From Streptomyces davaonensis JCM 4913 (GTDB taxonomy: Bacteria; Actinomycetota; Actinomycetes; Streptomycetales; Streptomycetaceae), in assembly GCF_000349325.1 (NCBI RefSeq), contig NC_020504.1, forward strand, positions 8,970,326 to 9,034,325: 64,000 nucleotides of DNA, written 5' to 3'. The notes beneath the pieces were generated by a model. It did not search any database. It saw nothing but the letters and a program-made list of their open reading frames with translations, and was not told where the DNA came from. Positions 8,442 through 16,038 of this stretch are shown piece after piece (position 1 is the stretch's first letter; each line of letters begins with the position of its first letter). The position numbers and the translations under genes were made by a program.

Positions 8442-9181
8442 CCCCTGGAGCGATCCTCACCACCGGTGGGTCCAGGGGCATCGGCGCCGCCATCGCCACG
8501 ACGATCGCCTCGTCCGGACGCCGGGTCGGCGTGCTGTCGCGACGGCGGCCGTCCTGCGACGACCCGGTCTGGGCGGAGCTGACACGGCGGCCGCTCGTCG
8601 ACCGCGTCGAGGCCGATCTGGCGGACGCGACCGCCACGGGCGCCGCCATCCGCGGCTGGCGCGACGGCATCCCCGAACCCCTCGACGGGCTGGTCCTCAG
8701 CGCCGTGTCGTACGGCCACGGCCCCAGGCACCCCGTGCTCGCGACGGCACTGGAGGAATGGGACGAGGTGATGGCGGTCAACCTCCGCGGGCAGTTCGTC
8801 GCGGTCTCCGCCGTGCTCACCGAACTCCTCGCCAGACCCAGGGCGCTGATCCTCTCGGTCAGCTCGGTCGCGGCACTCGAACCCGCGCCGGGCCGGGCCC
8901 ACTACGCGGCGTCGAAGGCGGGCGCGCTGGCCTTCTTCCGGGCGCTGACACAGGAGTTGAGGGACACCAACGTGTCCGTCGTGCAGGTGATGCCCCGCAA
9001 CCAGGTCGCCACCCCGGGCCTCGCGGCCCGCAGACCACCGGGCTACACGTTCGAGGGCTATGACCCACCGACCGTGTTCGACCCGTTCGTCCGCACGGCA
9101 CTGACGGATCTGGGCGAGCGGTTCGACGGCACGCTCGTCACCGTCGACAGCGACGGCCGCTGGGAGGCGGCCCCCGCGTGA
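8438..9181 (+). CDS. Short-chain dehydrogenase/reductase of the cluster
   Basis: This classical SDR has 247 residues: TTGGSRGIGAAIA near residue 7 (TGxxxGIG), VLSAVSYG at the NAG position, VSSVAAL with the catalytic serine, then HYAASKAGALAFFRA with the Tyr-x-x-x-Lys pair. It is NAD(P)-dependent. Context suggests oxidation or reduction of a cyclitol hydroxyl or ketone. The GTG start at 8438 overlaps the previous stop. The in-frame extension upstream is not protein-like and lies inside the kinase gene, so it was rejected. Confidence 0.88.
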   Translation: MTPGAILTTGGSRGIGAAIATTIASSGRRVGVLSRRRPSCDDPVWAELTRRPLVDRVEADLADATATGAAIRGWRDGIPEPLDGLVLSAVSYGHGPRHPVLATALEEWDEVMAVNLRGQFVAVSAVLTELLARPRALILSVSSVAALEPAPGRAHYAASKAGALAFFRALTQELRDTNVSVVQVMPRNQVATPGLAARRPPGYTFEGYDPPTVFDPFVRTALTDLGERFDGTLVTVDSDGRWEAAPA

Positions 9182-9213
9182 GGCTCGACACCTACGAAAG
9201 GGAGGCTCCGGCG

Positions 9214-10230
9214 ATGCGTATCGCCCGCTACTACGACAACCGCACGGTCCGCGTGGAGTCGCTGCCGAGCCCGGCCATCGAGGACGGGGAGGTCCTCGTC
9301 CGCGTGATGGCGAGCGGGATCTGCGGCAGCGACGTCATGGAGTGGTTCCGGGTGCCCAAGAGCCCGCGGATCCTCGGACACGAGATCAGCGGAGTCGTCG
9401 CCGAGTCACGTGCGGACGCGTTCGCGGTGGGGGACCGCGTCGTGGTCCGCAACCAGATCCCCTGCGGCACCTGCCACGCCTGCCGGCACGGGCACCACGC
9501 GGTCTGCGAGCACCAGGTGGAGATCGAACCGGGCGGCATGGCCGAGTACATCCGCATACCAAGGGAGTTGGCCCGGCGCGGGCTCACCCCCCTGCCGTCC
9601 GGCCTGTCCTTCCAGGCGGGCACGCTGGCCGAACCGCTCGCCTGCACCCTGCACTCCCAGGCCCTCGCCCGGATCGAACCGCACCACTGCGTCCTGGTCC
9701 TGGGTTGCGGAGTCTTCGGCCTGCTGCACATCCAGACGGCGCTCGCCGCGGGCGTGGACCGGGTCATCGCCGTGGACAAGGTCGGCTACCGAAGGCAGGC
9801 GGCCGAGCGCTCCGGGGCGAGCCTGGTCCTCGACACCGACGTGGACCTCGCGAGCGAGGTCCGCCGCGTGAACGACGGCCGGCCGGCGGACGTCGCGGTC
9901 CTGGCGACCGCCGCCCCCGAAGCCCTGGTGGCGGCCTCGGATGCCCTCACCCGCCACGGCACCATCCTCCTCTTCGGCGCCCCCGACCCGGCCACCCCGA
10001 TGCCGCTCTCGCTCAACCAGCTTTTCTGGCGGCGGGAGTTGACCATGGTCAGCAGCTACGGCGCCGGTGATGTCGATCTGGCCCGCGGCATTGAGCTGAT
10101 GGAGAAGGGCGCCGTCGACGCGGAGGCGCTGATCACGCACACCGTTCCGCTGACGGAGGTGCAAAGGGCCTTCGCGACGGTGACGGACGCCCGCGACTCC
10201 CTCAAGGTCGTACTGGACATGACCCAGTGA
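9214..10230 (+). CDS. Zinc-dependent alcohol dehydrogenase (MDR family)
   Basis: The protein has 338 residues. The catalytic zinc site is seen as GICGSD and GHE. Four cysteines of the structural zinc lobe lie in CGTCHACRHGHHAVC. The NAD fold begins VLVLGCGVFGLLH. It resembles threonine/sorbitol dehydrogenase-type MDRs. A cyclase, a DegT aminotransferase and a zinc ADH are also the core set of 2-deoxystreptamine pathways, so a cyclitol dehydrogenase role is plausible. ATG 9214 is chosen because AGGGAGG sits 8 nt upstream; a GTG at 9178 overlapping the SDR stop is the alternative. It is the last gene of the left operon. Confidence 0.88.
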   Translation: MRIARYYDNRTVRVESLPSPAIEDGEVLVRVMASGICGSDVMEWFRVPKSPRILGHEISGVVAESRADAFAVGDRVVVRNQIPCGTCHACRHGHHAVCEHQVEIEPGGMAEYIRIPRELARRGLTPLPSGLSFQAGTLAEPLACTLHSQALARIEPHHCVLVLGCGVFGLLHIQTALAAGVDRVIAVDKVGYRRQAAERSGASLVLDTDVDLASEVRRVNDGRPADVAVLATAAPEALVAASDALTRHGTILLFGAPDPATPMPLSLNQLFWRRELTMVSSYGAGDVDLARGIELMEKGAVDAEALITHTVPLTEVQRAFATVTDARDSLKVVLDMTQ

Positions 10231-10237
10231 GGGTGCG

Positions 10238-11014
10238 TCAGATCAGATCGCCGGCAAGGGACTCGTAGGTCTCGATCAGGCCCTTGGTGCGGTCCTCGGC
10301 CAAGGGCAGCTCCACGCCGTCGAGATGCGACACGGCCGCGATGCCCCGCGAGTTCGCCACGAACGCGCCCTCGAACGACGGCACATCGGCCACCCGCACC
10401 GGCCGCCGCTCCGACACCGGCCCGTGCGCGACGAGCAGTTGCATGGTGATCCCGGCCAGCAGCGGAGCCTCCGGCCACACGACCGTCGCGCCGTCGAAGA
10501 AGCCGATGTTGGCGGTGGCCGTCTCCGACACCGTGCCGTCCGCGGCCACCAGCAGGGCGTCGTCATGACCGCCACGCCGGGCCAGCCGCTGATAGTAGGC
10601 CTGCCCGAAGTCCCCGATGTGCTTCACCTCGGCGATCGACCGCTGATAGGGGACCGACACCAGACGCCGCGCGGAACCAGGTCCGGCCTTCGGCGGCCGT
10701 ACGGCGACCAGGACCGTCGTGGCGTCGCCGTCGCCCGTCGCATACACCTGCACCCGCACGGAGGCGTCCCGCACGTCGTCCCCGAGCGCGTGCCGGACCC
10801 GGGCGCGGACCAGCTCGCCGTCGAGACCGGCGCCGAACAGCTCGCGGTGCGCGGAGTCCAGACGCGCCAGATGGAGCCCGAGGCCCCGCACCCGCCCTGC
10901 CCTGACCTGCATCGCGGTGAAGTGCCCGTACGCCCGCAGCACCGGCCCGAACAGGTCCTCGGCCGTGGCCCTGCGGCCGTCGATCTCGAAGCGCGGCAAG
11001 TCGGTGGGGGTCAT
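10238..11014 (-). CDS. Class IV PLP aminotransferase / aminodeoxychorismate-lyase-like
   Basis: The protein has 258 residues with the class IV fold: an N-terminal VLRAYGHFTAMQVRAGRVRG segment, HLARLDSA, the Schiff-base lysine likely in the EVKHIGDFGQAYY segment, DALLVAADGTVSETATANIGF, and a final EGAFVANSRGIAAV. Relatives are branched-chain aminotransferase, D-amino-acid transaminase and aminodeoxychorismate lyase; the substrate cannot be told apart here. It is convergent with the alcohol dehydrogenase gene (7-nt gap). It has a leaderless-type promoter. Whether it belongs to the cluster or is a resident gene is open. Confidence 0.8.
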   Translation of the reverse strand: MTPTDLPRFEIDGRRATAEDLFGPVLRAYGHFTAMQVRAGRVRGLGLHLARLDSAHRELFGAGLDGELVRARVRHALGDDVRDASVRVQVYATGDGDATTVLVAVRPPKAGPGSARRLVSVPYQRSIAEVKHIGDFGQAYYQRLARRGGHDDALLVAADGTVSETATANIGFFDGATVVWPEAPLLAGITMQLLVAHGPVSERRPVRVADVPSFEGAFVANSRGIAAVSHLDGVELPLAEDRTKGLIETYESLAGDLI

Positions 11015-11021
11015 GATCCCC

Positions 11022-11027
11022 AGCGTA
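11022..11027 (-). promoter_or_regulatory. Leaderless -10 box for class IV aminotransferase
   Basis: On the minus strand TACGCT lies exactly 7 nt before the ATG at 11014, with no ribosome-binding site between. This is the arrangement of leaderless transcripts in actinobacteria. I see no convincing -35. Confidence 0.5.
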
Positions 11028-11068
11028 ACGAGACGTGGTGGCGCCGAACAGCACGCGATGGGTTCCGG

Positions 11069-11074
11069 TAGCGT
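11069..11074 (+). promoter_or_regulatory. Leaderless -10 box for adenylate-kinase-like gene
   Basis: TAGCGT is followed by 7 nt and then the GTG at 11082. The geometry is the same as for the divergent gene on the other strand, so the two genes appear to share a compact back-to-back promoter region. It also supports choosing GTG 11082 as the start. Confidence 0.5.
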
Positions 11075-11081
11075 CGGCCCG

Positions 11082-11654
11082 GTGACCCTCCCTCCCATCA
11101 TCGCGGTGCTCGGTGTGCCGGGCGCGGGCAAGAGCACGCAGGCAAAGGCGGTCGCGCGCGGCCTCGGCGGGGTCTCGGCCTCCGTCGGCGACTGGCTGCG
11201 GGCGCTCGCGGCGGCCGGGGACAAGGACGCGGCCTCGACCGTGGCCGCCGGGTCCCCGATCACCCCGGCCCAGTACGAGCGGTTCCTGCGGCACATACGC
11301 GACGAGGTACCGGCGAGCGCGCTCGTCCTCGACGGTTCCCCGCGCGACGAGCGGCACGTCCCGGTGCTCGCCGACGCCCTCGCCGACGATGGCCTGGTCT
11401 TCGGGGTGCTGCTCCGACTGCCCACCGGTGTCGCCGAGTCACGGATCCAGGTCCGCAGGAGCAGCGCACCCACGGACCGGCCGGACGACTCCACCGAGGC
11501 GGCCGCCCGCCGGATCGCCGATCAGACGGCGGCCCTGACCCGCCTCGCGGAGAGCTTCGAGGCACGCTGGCCGCTGGTGACCATCGACGCCACCGAGGAC
11601 GAGTCCCTGGTGACCCGGCGGATTCTGGAGTCGTTGCCCGAGGGCTGGGCCTAG
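11082..11654 (+). CDS. Adenylate-kinase-like P-loop kinase
   Basis: The protein has 190 residues. Walker A is GVPGAGKST near residue 10, followed by an NMP-binding-like VSVGDWLRALAAAG, ALVLDGSPRD (an adenylate kinase has GFPR here), and a C-terminal RRIADQTAALTRL helix. The lid domain is minimal. It is a nucleoside-monophosphate-kinase relative with unknown substrate. It is the second such P-loop kinase in the region, which may hint at nucleotide or cyclitol-phosphate chemistry. Its stop overlaps the stop of the convergent nucleotidyltransferase gene. ATG 11058 is an alternative start. Confidence 0.7.
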   Translation: MTLPPIIAVLGVPGAGKSTQAKAVARGLGGVSASVGDWLRALAAAGDKDAASTVAAGSPITPAQYERFLRHIRDEVPASALVLDGSPRDERHVPVLADALADDGLVFGVLLRLPTGVAESRIQVRRSSAPTDRPDDSTEAAARRIADQTAALTRLAESFEARWPLVTIDATEDESLVTRRILESLPEGWA

Positions 11655-12808
11655 TACAGACGGACCGTGAGCTCGTCGCCCAACTCGGCCAGGACACCCA
11701 CGTCGAGGAAGGCCGGCAGACAGTCGCCCAGGTTCATCAGCGGCGCCGTCGTGCCGCGCACGCTCTCCGGATCCGGCAGTTCGGGGACGTCGAACCCGCA
11801 GATCTGCCCGGCCGCCCGGAGCGCGTAGTACAGGCTCGGCGCGAGGTAGGGGAACCGCTGTGCGTCCTCGCGGAGCCGACCGGTGTCCAACCGGCCCTGT
11901 TCCCACAGCAGTTTGAGATGGCACAGCGCCTTGATGTTCGGGTCGTTCAGCAGCATGCAGTCGGCGTAGAGGCGGTGCAGCAGGGTCCAGGTCAGGACCC
12001 GGTCGCTCAGTGTCGCCACGTCCAGGTCCGCGACCCGGATGGTCTGGGTGTCGGCCCACCAGTCGTCCTCGGACGGCTTGACGCGGGTGCCGACGTCGTC
12101 GGTCAGCATGTTGAGCGTGTAGTGCAGATCGACCGAGAGCTTGAAGTGCAGTTGCCCGTCGACGAACAGGAAGCGGTGCGGCATCAGCACCCGCAACCGG
12201 TCCCCGTGCGGGGCCAGTTCGGGCATCGGGACGACTTTCTCGTACGGCATCAACTGCCCGAAGGAGTACAGGGATTCCTCGGTCATCCGGGTGATCCGGG
12301 CCGGCATGCGGCGCACTTGGCCGCTGTCGACCCGTAGATCGGGCTCATAGCCGAGTGAGATCAGTGCGTCCCGGGCCTCCGCGAGGCTCTTGTGCCGGAC
12401 GAGGAGGTCGATGTCGCTGCTCAGCGAGGGCGCGGCCGTGTTGTCGAGCAGCAGATCCAGGGCCAGCCCCTTGTAGGCGATCACGGGGATCCCCCGGCCG
12501 TGCAGCAGGCCGGCGATCCGCTCCAGCTCGGCCCGGTGCAGCTCACGCATCGCCAGACCGGCCTCCCGGAAGAGCCAGAAGGGCCCGTCGGGGTCCCGCA
12601 CCACCGGATGCCAGGCATGACTGACCAATGCGGCGTTGACGATCCGCCGCCGCTTCAGCCAGTCGAAGACCTTCAGTGGGCCGTGGGTGTCGACGATCCG
12701 CGAAAAGCAGTCACGCTGGTGACCCGCCGAAGCACCGGGAAACGGAATCAGGGTGGCCCGGACGAGATCGATCCGATCGACAACGGACAGCGCCGGTAAT
12801 TCAGCCAT
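11651..12808 (-). CDS. Nucleotidyltransferase family protein (PF14907-like), TTA at codon 4
   Basis: The protein has 385 residues. The motif GIPVIAYKGLAL followed by SLSSDIDLLVRH (about residues 110-140) is the lysine-glycine plus Asp-x-Asp signature of the uncharacterised nucleotidyltransferase family often seen in natural-product clusters. The catalytic aspartates would bind metal-NTP. By inference it could activate a cyclitol phosphate or modify a small substrate. Codon 4 (12797-12799, read on minus) is TTA. That ties it to the other TTA-bearing cluster genes. It is divergent from the radical SAM operon and has a leaderless-type promoter. Confidence 0.8.
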   Translation of the reverse strand: MAELPALSVVDRIDLVRATLIPFPGASAGHQRDCFSRIVDTHGPLKVFDWLKRRRIVNAALVSHAWHPVVRDPDGPFWLFREAGLAMRELHRAELERIAGLLHGRGIPVIAYKGLALDLLLDNTAAPSLSSDIDLLVRHKSLAEARDALISLGYEPDLRVDSGQVRRMPARITRMTEESLYSFGQLMPYEKVVPMPELAPHGDRLRVLMPHRFLFVDGQLHFKLSVDLHYTLNMLTDDVGTRVKPSEDDWWADTQTIRVADLDVATLSDRVLTWTLLHRLYADCMLLNDPNIKALCHLKLLWEQGRLDTGRLREDAQRFPYLAPSLYYALRAAGQICGFDVPELPDPESVRGTTAPLMNLGDCLPAFLDVGVLAELGDELTVRLY

Positions 12809-12814
12809 TCGATC

Positions 12815-12820
12815 ACCCTA
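12815..12820 (-). promoter_or_regulatory. Leaderless -10 box for nucleotidyltransferase gene
   Basis: On the minus strand TAGGGT is followed by 6 nt and the ATG at 12808. No Shine-Dalgarno sequence lies between. Confidence 0.5.
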
Positions 12821-13093
12821 GAGTCGCCCGAGCGCCGAGCGCAAGAGTCGGCCGAAATAGCCTGGAATTGAGCGCTGAGATCCCGAGCCGCTCGAGGAAA
12901 CAGGCCACGCACCCCAGTTGACCAAGGCCTTCAGGCGACCGATCCGGCCATTGGAACCGGCGCAGAATCCAGGCCGGGGATTCGGGACGACTCCTGCTGA
13001 AGCGCTGGTGCGCGTCCCTGTGATCGAGGAGATCTGTCGCTGAGCGGGTGGCGTGAATTTGGTGGCAGGCATGGCCGGAGTGCTGCTTGCGGG

Positions 13094-13123
13094 TTGACTC
13101 CCCAGTTGGCGCGAACCTAGGGT
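13094..13123 (+). promoter_or_regulatory. HrdB-type promoter of the radical SAM/acyl operon
   Basis: TTGACT (13094-13099), an 18-nt spacer and TAGGGT (13118-13123) match the main-sigma consensus. Transcription would start near 13130 and give a leader of about 78 nt before the ATG at 13208, which has AAGGGG upstream. Confidence 0.6.
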
Positions 13124-13207
13124 CAAAAACTCGGAGCACTCCCGAAATCGAAGTCATTTCACCGATGCCAAGGCGCGGCACGACATATTCGAAGCGAAGG
13201 GGACGCG

Positions 13208-14515
13208 ATGAAGAAAGTGCTCCTGGCGACGGCTCCTAAAGAAGCGTTAGTCGAGCCCGATGGCGTGGGCGGAAACTGGTACGACCGCACCGACACCTAT
13301 ATGGCGTGGACCTGTGCGGTCGACCTCGACGACCGGCTTTCCGTGTCCTGTCCGCCGACCGGGCTCCGATTCATCAAGCACAATGTGCCGGACGTCGAGA
13401 TCCTGGAGTACCCGACCTGGCAGGAGTACCTCGACGCGCTGCACGCCGAGGACTGGGACATGGTCGGCCTCAGCTTCTACACCTGGTCCACGCCGGTCGC
13501 GATCGAGATGGCCAAGTGCGCCCGCGAAGCCGGGGTGCCGGAGATCTGGGCGGGCAACTACGGAGTCCTCTCGCCCGGCATCGACCAGTACTTCACCCGG
13601 CTGGTGAAGGGCGCCGGCGAGGCCCCGATCCACCAGTACGTCTACGACAAGCCGCTGCCGCGCGTACGCCACCCCGCGATGCTGGGGGAGAGCGGCTTCC
13701 GCGGCATGAGTTCGCCGGTCGGTTACCTCTACTCCAAGCGCGGCTGCAACATCGGCTGCACCTTTTGCTCGACCCCGATCTTCAATCCCAAAGAAGAAGC
13801 CATCTTCATGGAGGACACGTACGCGGCACTCGACGCGTACCGGGATGCCAAGGTCGCGCACGTCATCATCTACGACGAGAGCTTCTTCCTCACCAACCAG
13901 CTGGCCGAACAGGTCGTGGACGCCCTCGCCGAGCGCGAACTGCCCTGGATCTGCCTCACCCGCGCCGACCTGATCCGCGGCCGGATCCCCGAACTCACCG
14001 ACCGCTGCATGGACGGCGCCATCGTCGGCATCGAGTCCTACCGGGACAAGAACGTCGCCGACGTCAAGAAGCGGGACGACGTCTACAACGTACGGCAGAC
14101 CGTGCGCGAACTGATCGACAACGGTCGCCGGGCGCTCGGCACCTTCATGGTCGGATTCGCCGAGGACACCATCGAGGACATGCAGTACGACATCGAACAG
14201 CTCAGTGAGGAAGGGCTGTTCGCCTGCCAGCTGACGCTGCTCACCCCCTTCCACGGCACCCGGCTGTACCGGCAGATGGAGCATCTGATCGACGAGCCGG
14301 ACCTCAGCAAGCACGACCTGTACAACCTGGTGTGGAAGCACCCGAACATGGACCGTACCGAAGCGCGCGACCTGCTCGCCTGGGCGCAGCGCCGGGTCAA
14401 CGACCCGGACCGCATCGCCGCCCGGCTGAAGCAGGAGATGAAGACGAAGGTCCGCAAGGAACTCGCGCGCCGGCACGCCGAGCGGCAGGTCAGCCCCTCG
14501 GGATCGCCGTCATGA
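13208..14515 (+). CDS. B12-binding-type radical SAM enzyme 1
   Basis: The protein has 435 residues. An N-terminal cobalamin-binding-like Rossmann domain (about 1-150; DMVGLSFYTWSTPVAIEMA) precedes a radical SAM core with CNIGCTFC, the CxxxCxxC cluster ligand, near residue 180. SAM-contact segments such as VAHVIIYDESFFLTN and GTFMVGFAEDT follow. Relatives include BchE and cobalamin-dependent methylases; the DxHxxG B12 motif is not seen, so cobalamin may bind base-off without a histidine ligand. By inference it methylates or rearranges an unactivated carbon. Codon 14 (13247-13249) is TTA, in the first gene of the operon. The stop overlaps the next start (ATGA). Confidence 0.88.
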   Translation: MKKVLLATAPKEALVEPDGVGGNWYDRTDTYMAWTCAVDLDDRLSVSCPPTGLRFIKHNVPDVEILEYPTWQEYLDALHAEDWDMVGLSFYTWSTPVAIEMAKCAREAGVPEIWAGNYGVLSPGIDQYFTRLVKGAGEAPIHQYVYDKPLPRVRHPAMLGESGFRGMSSPVGYLYSKRGCNIGCTFCSTPIFNPKEEAIFMEDTYAALDAYRDAKVAHVIIYDESFFLTNQLAEQVVDALAERELPWICLTRADLIRGRIPELTDRCMDGAIVGIESYRDKNVADVKKRDDVYNVRQTVRELIDNGRRALGTFMVGFAEDTIEDMQYDIEQLSEEGLFACQLTLLTPFHGTRLYRQMEHLIDEPDLSKHDLYNLVWKHPNMDRTEARDLLAWAQRRVNDPDRIAARLKQEMKTKVRKELARRHAERQVSPSGSPS

Positions 14516-16038
14516 GGAAACTGAACATCCTCTGCGTCCAACTCGGCTTCCACGAGGCATATCCCGACGCCTCCACCCTCGCGACGACCTACAACGACGG
14601 CATCTACTACGTCGCGTCCTTCGTTCAGCAGGAATTCCCCGACGCCCGCGTCGAGATGTGCCAGATGTTCTGGGGCGAGAAGCCCGACGACTTCCCGCTG
14701 GCCGCCTACGACTACATCCTCATCTCGGCCCTCGCCACCCACTTCTGGTCCAACATCGAGGCGCTGGAGCTGATCAAGCGGGAGAAGCGCTCCGACTGCG
14801 TGGTCATCATGGGCGGACCGCACGCCGCGTTCGCGCCCTACGAAGCCCTGCGCTACGCCGACTACGCGGTGATCGCCGAGGGCGAGATCCCCTCCGTCCA
14901 GCTGATCAGGGCGCTGGAGGCGGGCGACCCGGTCACCGGCGTCGACAACCTCGCCTACATCGCCGCCGACGGCCGGATGGTCGTGGGCCAGGTCGCCCGG
15001 TACGGCAACATCGCCAACGCGATCAACCCCCGACTCCTCGCCCGCGCGCCCAAGCTGCACTGGGCCACGGTCTCCATGTCCCGAGGCTGCCCCTTCGACT
15101 GCTCCTTCTGCTACGCCATCCGCCTGCTGGGCCGGAAGTTCCGCACCAAGACGGCCGAGGACGTGCGCGGCGAACTGGACGCCATCTACGAGCAGACCGG
15201 GTGCAACCGCTTCTACGTCACCGACCTCAACTTCACGACCCGCAAGAACTACTGCCGGGAGATCGCCCAGACCTTCCGGGACCGCAACTACAAGTTCATC
15301 GCCATGAGCCGGGTCAACCACGCCGACGACATGGACCTCGTCCTCGACCTCAAGCGCTCGGGGTTCGAGGAGTACTGCCTGGGAGTGGAGTCGGAGGACC
15401 CGAGCGTCCTCAAGGCGTTCAACAAGCGCGTCGACCCCTCGGAACAGACCCGCCGGCTGATCCGCTTCGCCGAGAACGACATCGCCATCCACTCGGCGAT
15501 CATCTTCGGCCTCGACGTCCAGGACCGCCCGGCCATCGAGGCCACCGCCCAGTGGTGCGCCGAGGCCCGTATCATGCACCCGGTCTTCGTGTGCCTGGCC
15601 GAATACCCTTTCCAGGACCTGCTCTACGGGGCCAGGCAGGACGTCGAGGACCACCGGATCATCATGGAGGTGCCGACCTACCAGCACTACTCCTTCGTCG
15701 GCATCTTCCCGCGCCGGATGCGCCCGAGCGAACTCCAGCGGGGCATCCTCGACAGCTACGACATCTTCTTCAAGCGGGCCTTCGAGATCGAGCAACGCCC
15801 GCAGCGGCGCGCCCGGCTGAAGTCGTACTCCCGCAGTGTGGACCGCGGACGCGCCGGCATGGAGCAGCACATCCGCTTCCTGGAGGACCTGGAGAAGCCG
15901 TACTACACCGCCTCCGGGGAGCTCAAGGAGGACCGGCTGAAGGCCGACTTCGACTCGCGGCACGGCGAACTGCGCGACTGGCTGGCGAAGTCGTCCAAGC
16001 GCACCGACGTCGAGTTCGTGAAGCGATACGCGCGATGA
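14512..16038 (+). CDS. B12-binding-type radical SAM enzyme 2
   Basis: The protein has 508 residues. Residues 1-150 form a B12-binding domain (IIMGGPHAAFAPYEALRYAD and VIAEGEIPSVQLI). CPFDCSFC near residue 200 is the iron-sulfur motif, followed by FYVTDLNFT and EEYCLGVESEDPSVL typical of this superfamily. It is distinct in sequence from enzyme 1, so two different radical steps are likely. A long basic C-terminal helix region (about 420-508) has no obvious domain. The start is fixed by the ATGA overlap with the preceding gene, and its own stop overlaps the ligase start in the same way. Confidence 0.88.
   Translation: MRKLNILCVQLGFHEAYPDASTLATTYNDGIYYVASFVQQEFPDARVEMCQMFWGEKPDDFPLAAYDYILISALATHFWSNIEALELIKREKRSDCVVIMGGPHAAFAPYEALRYADYAVIAEGEIPSVQLIRALEAGDPVTGVDNLAYIAADGRMVVGQVARYGNIANAINPRLLARAPKLHWATVSMSRGCPFDCSFCYAIRLLGRKFRTKTAEDVRGELDAIYEQTGCNRFYVTDLNFTTRKNYCREIAQTFRDRNYKFIAMSRVNHADDMDLVLDLKRSGFEEYCLGVESEDPSVLKAFNKRVDPSEQTRRLIRFAENDIAIHSAIIFGLDVQDRPAIEATAQWCAEARIMHPVFVCLAEYPFQDLLYGARQDVEDHRIIMEVPTYQHYSFVGIFPRRMRPSELQRGILDSYDIFFKRAFEIEQRPQRRARLKSYSRSVDRGRAGMEQHIRFLEDLEKPYYTASGELKEDRLKADFDSRHGELRDWLAKSSKRTDVEFVKRYAR

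Larger units (their letters stand above)
12809..13207. other. 399-bp divergent intergenic region between the two cluster arms
   Basis: This is the largest gene-free stretch of the window. It carries a leaderless promoter for the nucleotidyltransferase at its left edge and a TTGACT/TAGGGT promoter for the radical SAM operon at 13094-13123. It is less G+C-rich in places than the coding DNA. Short open frames on the minus strand lack protein-like composition and ribosome-binding sites. It is a logical place for a cluster regulator to bind, though no clear palindrome was found. Confidence 0.6.

Noticed and set aside
12813..13181. A possible small minus-strand gene in the gap between the cluster arms
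   Set aside because: It has no ribosome-binding site, atypical codon use and no protein-like pattern; it also overlaps the likely operon promoter.
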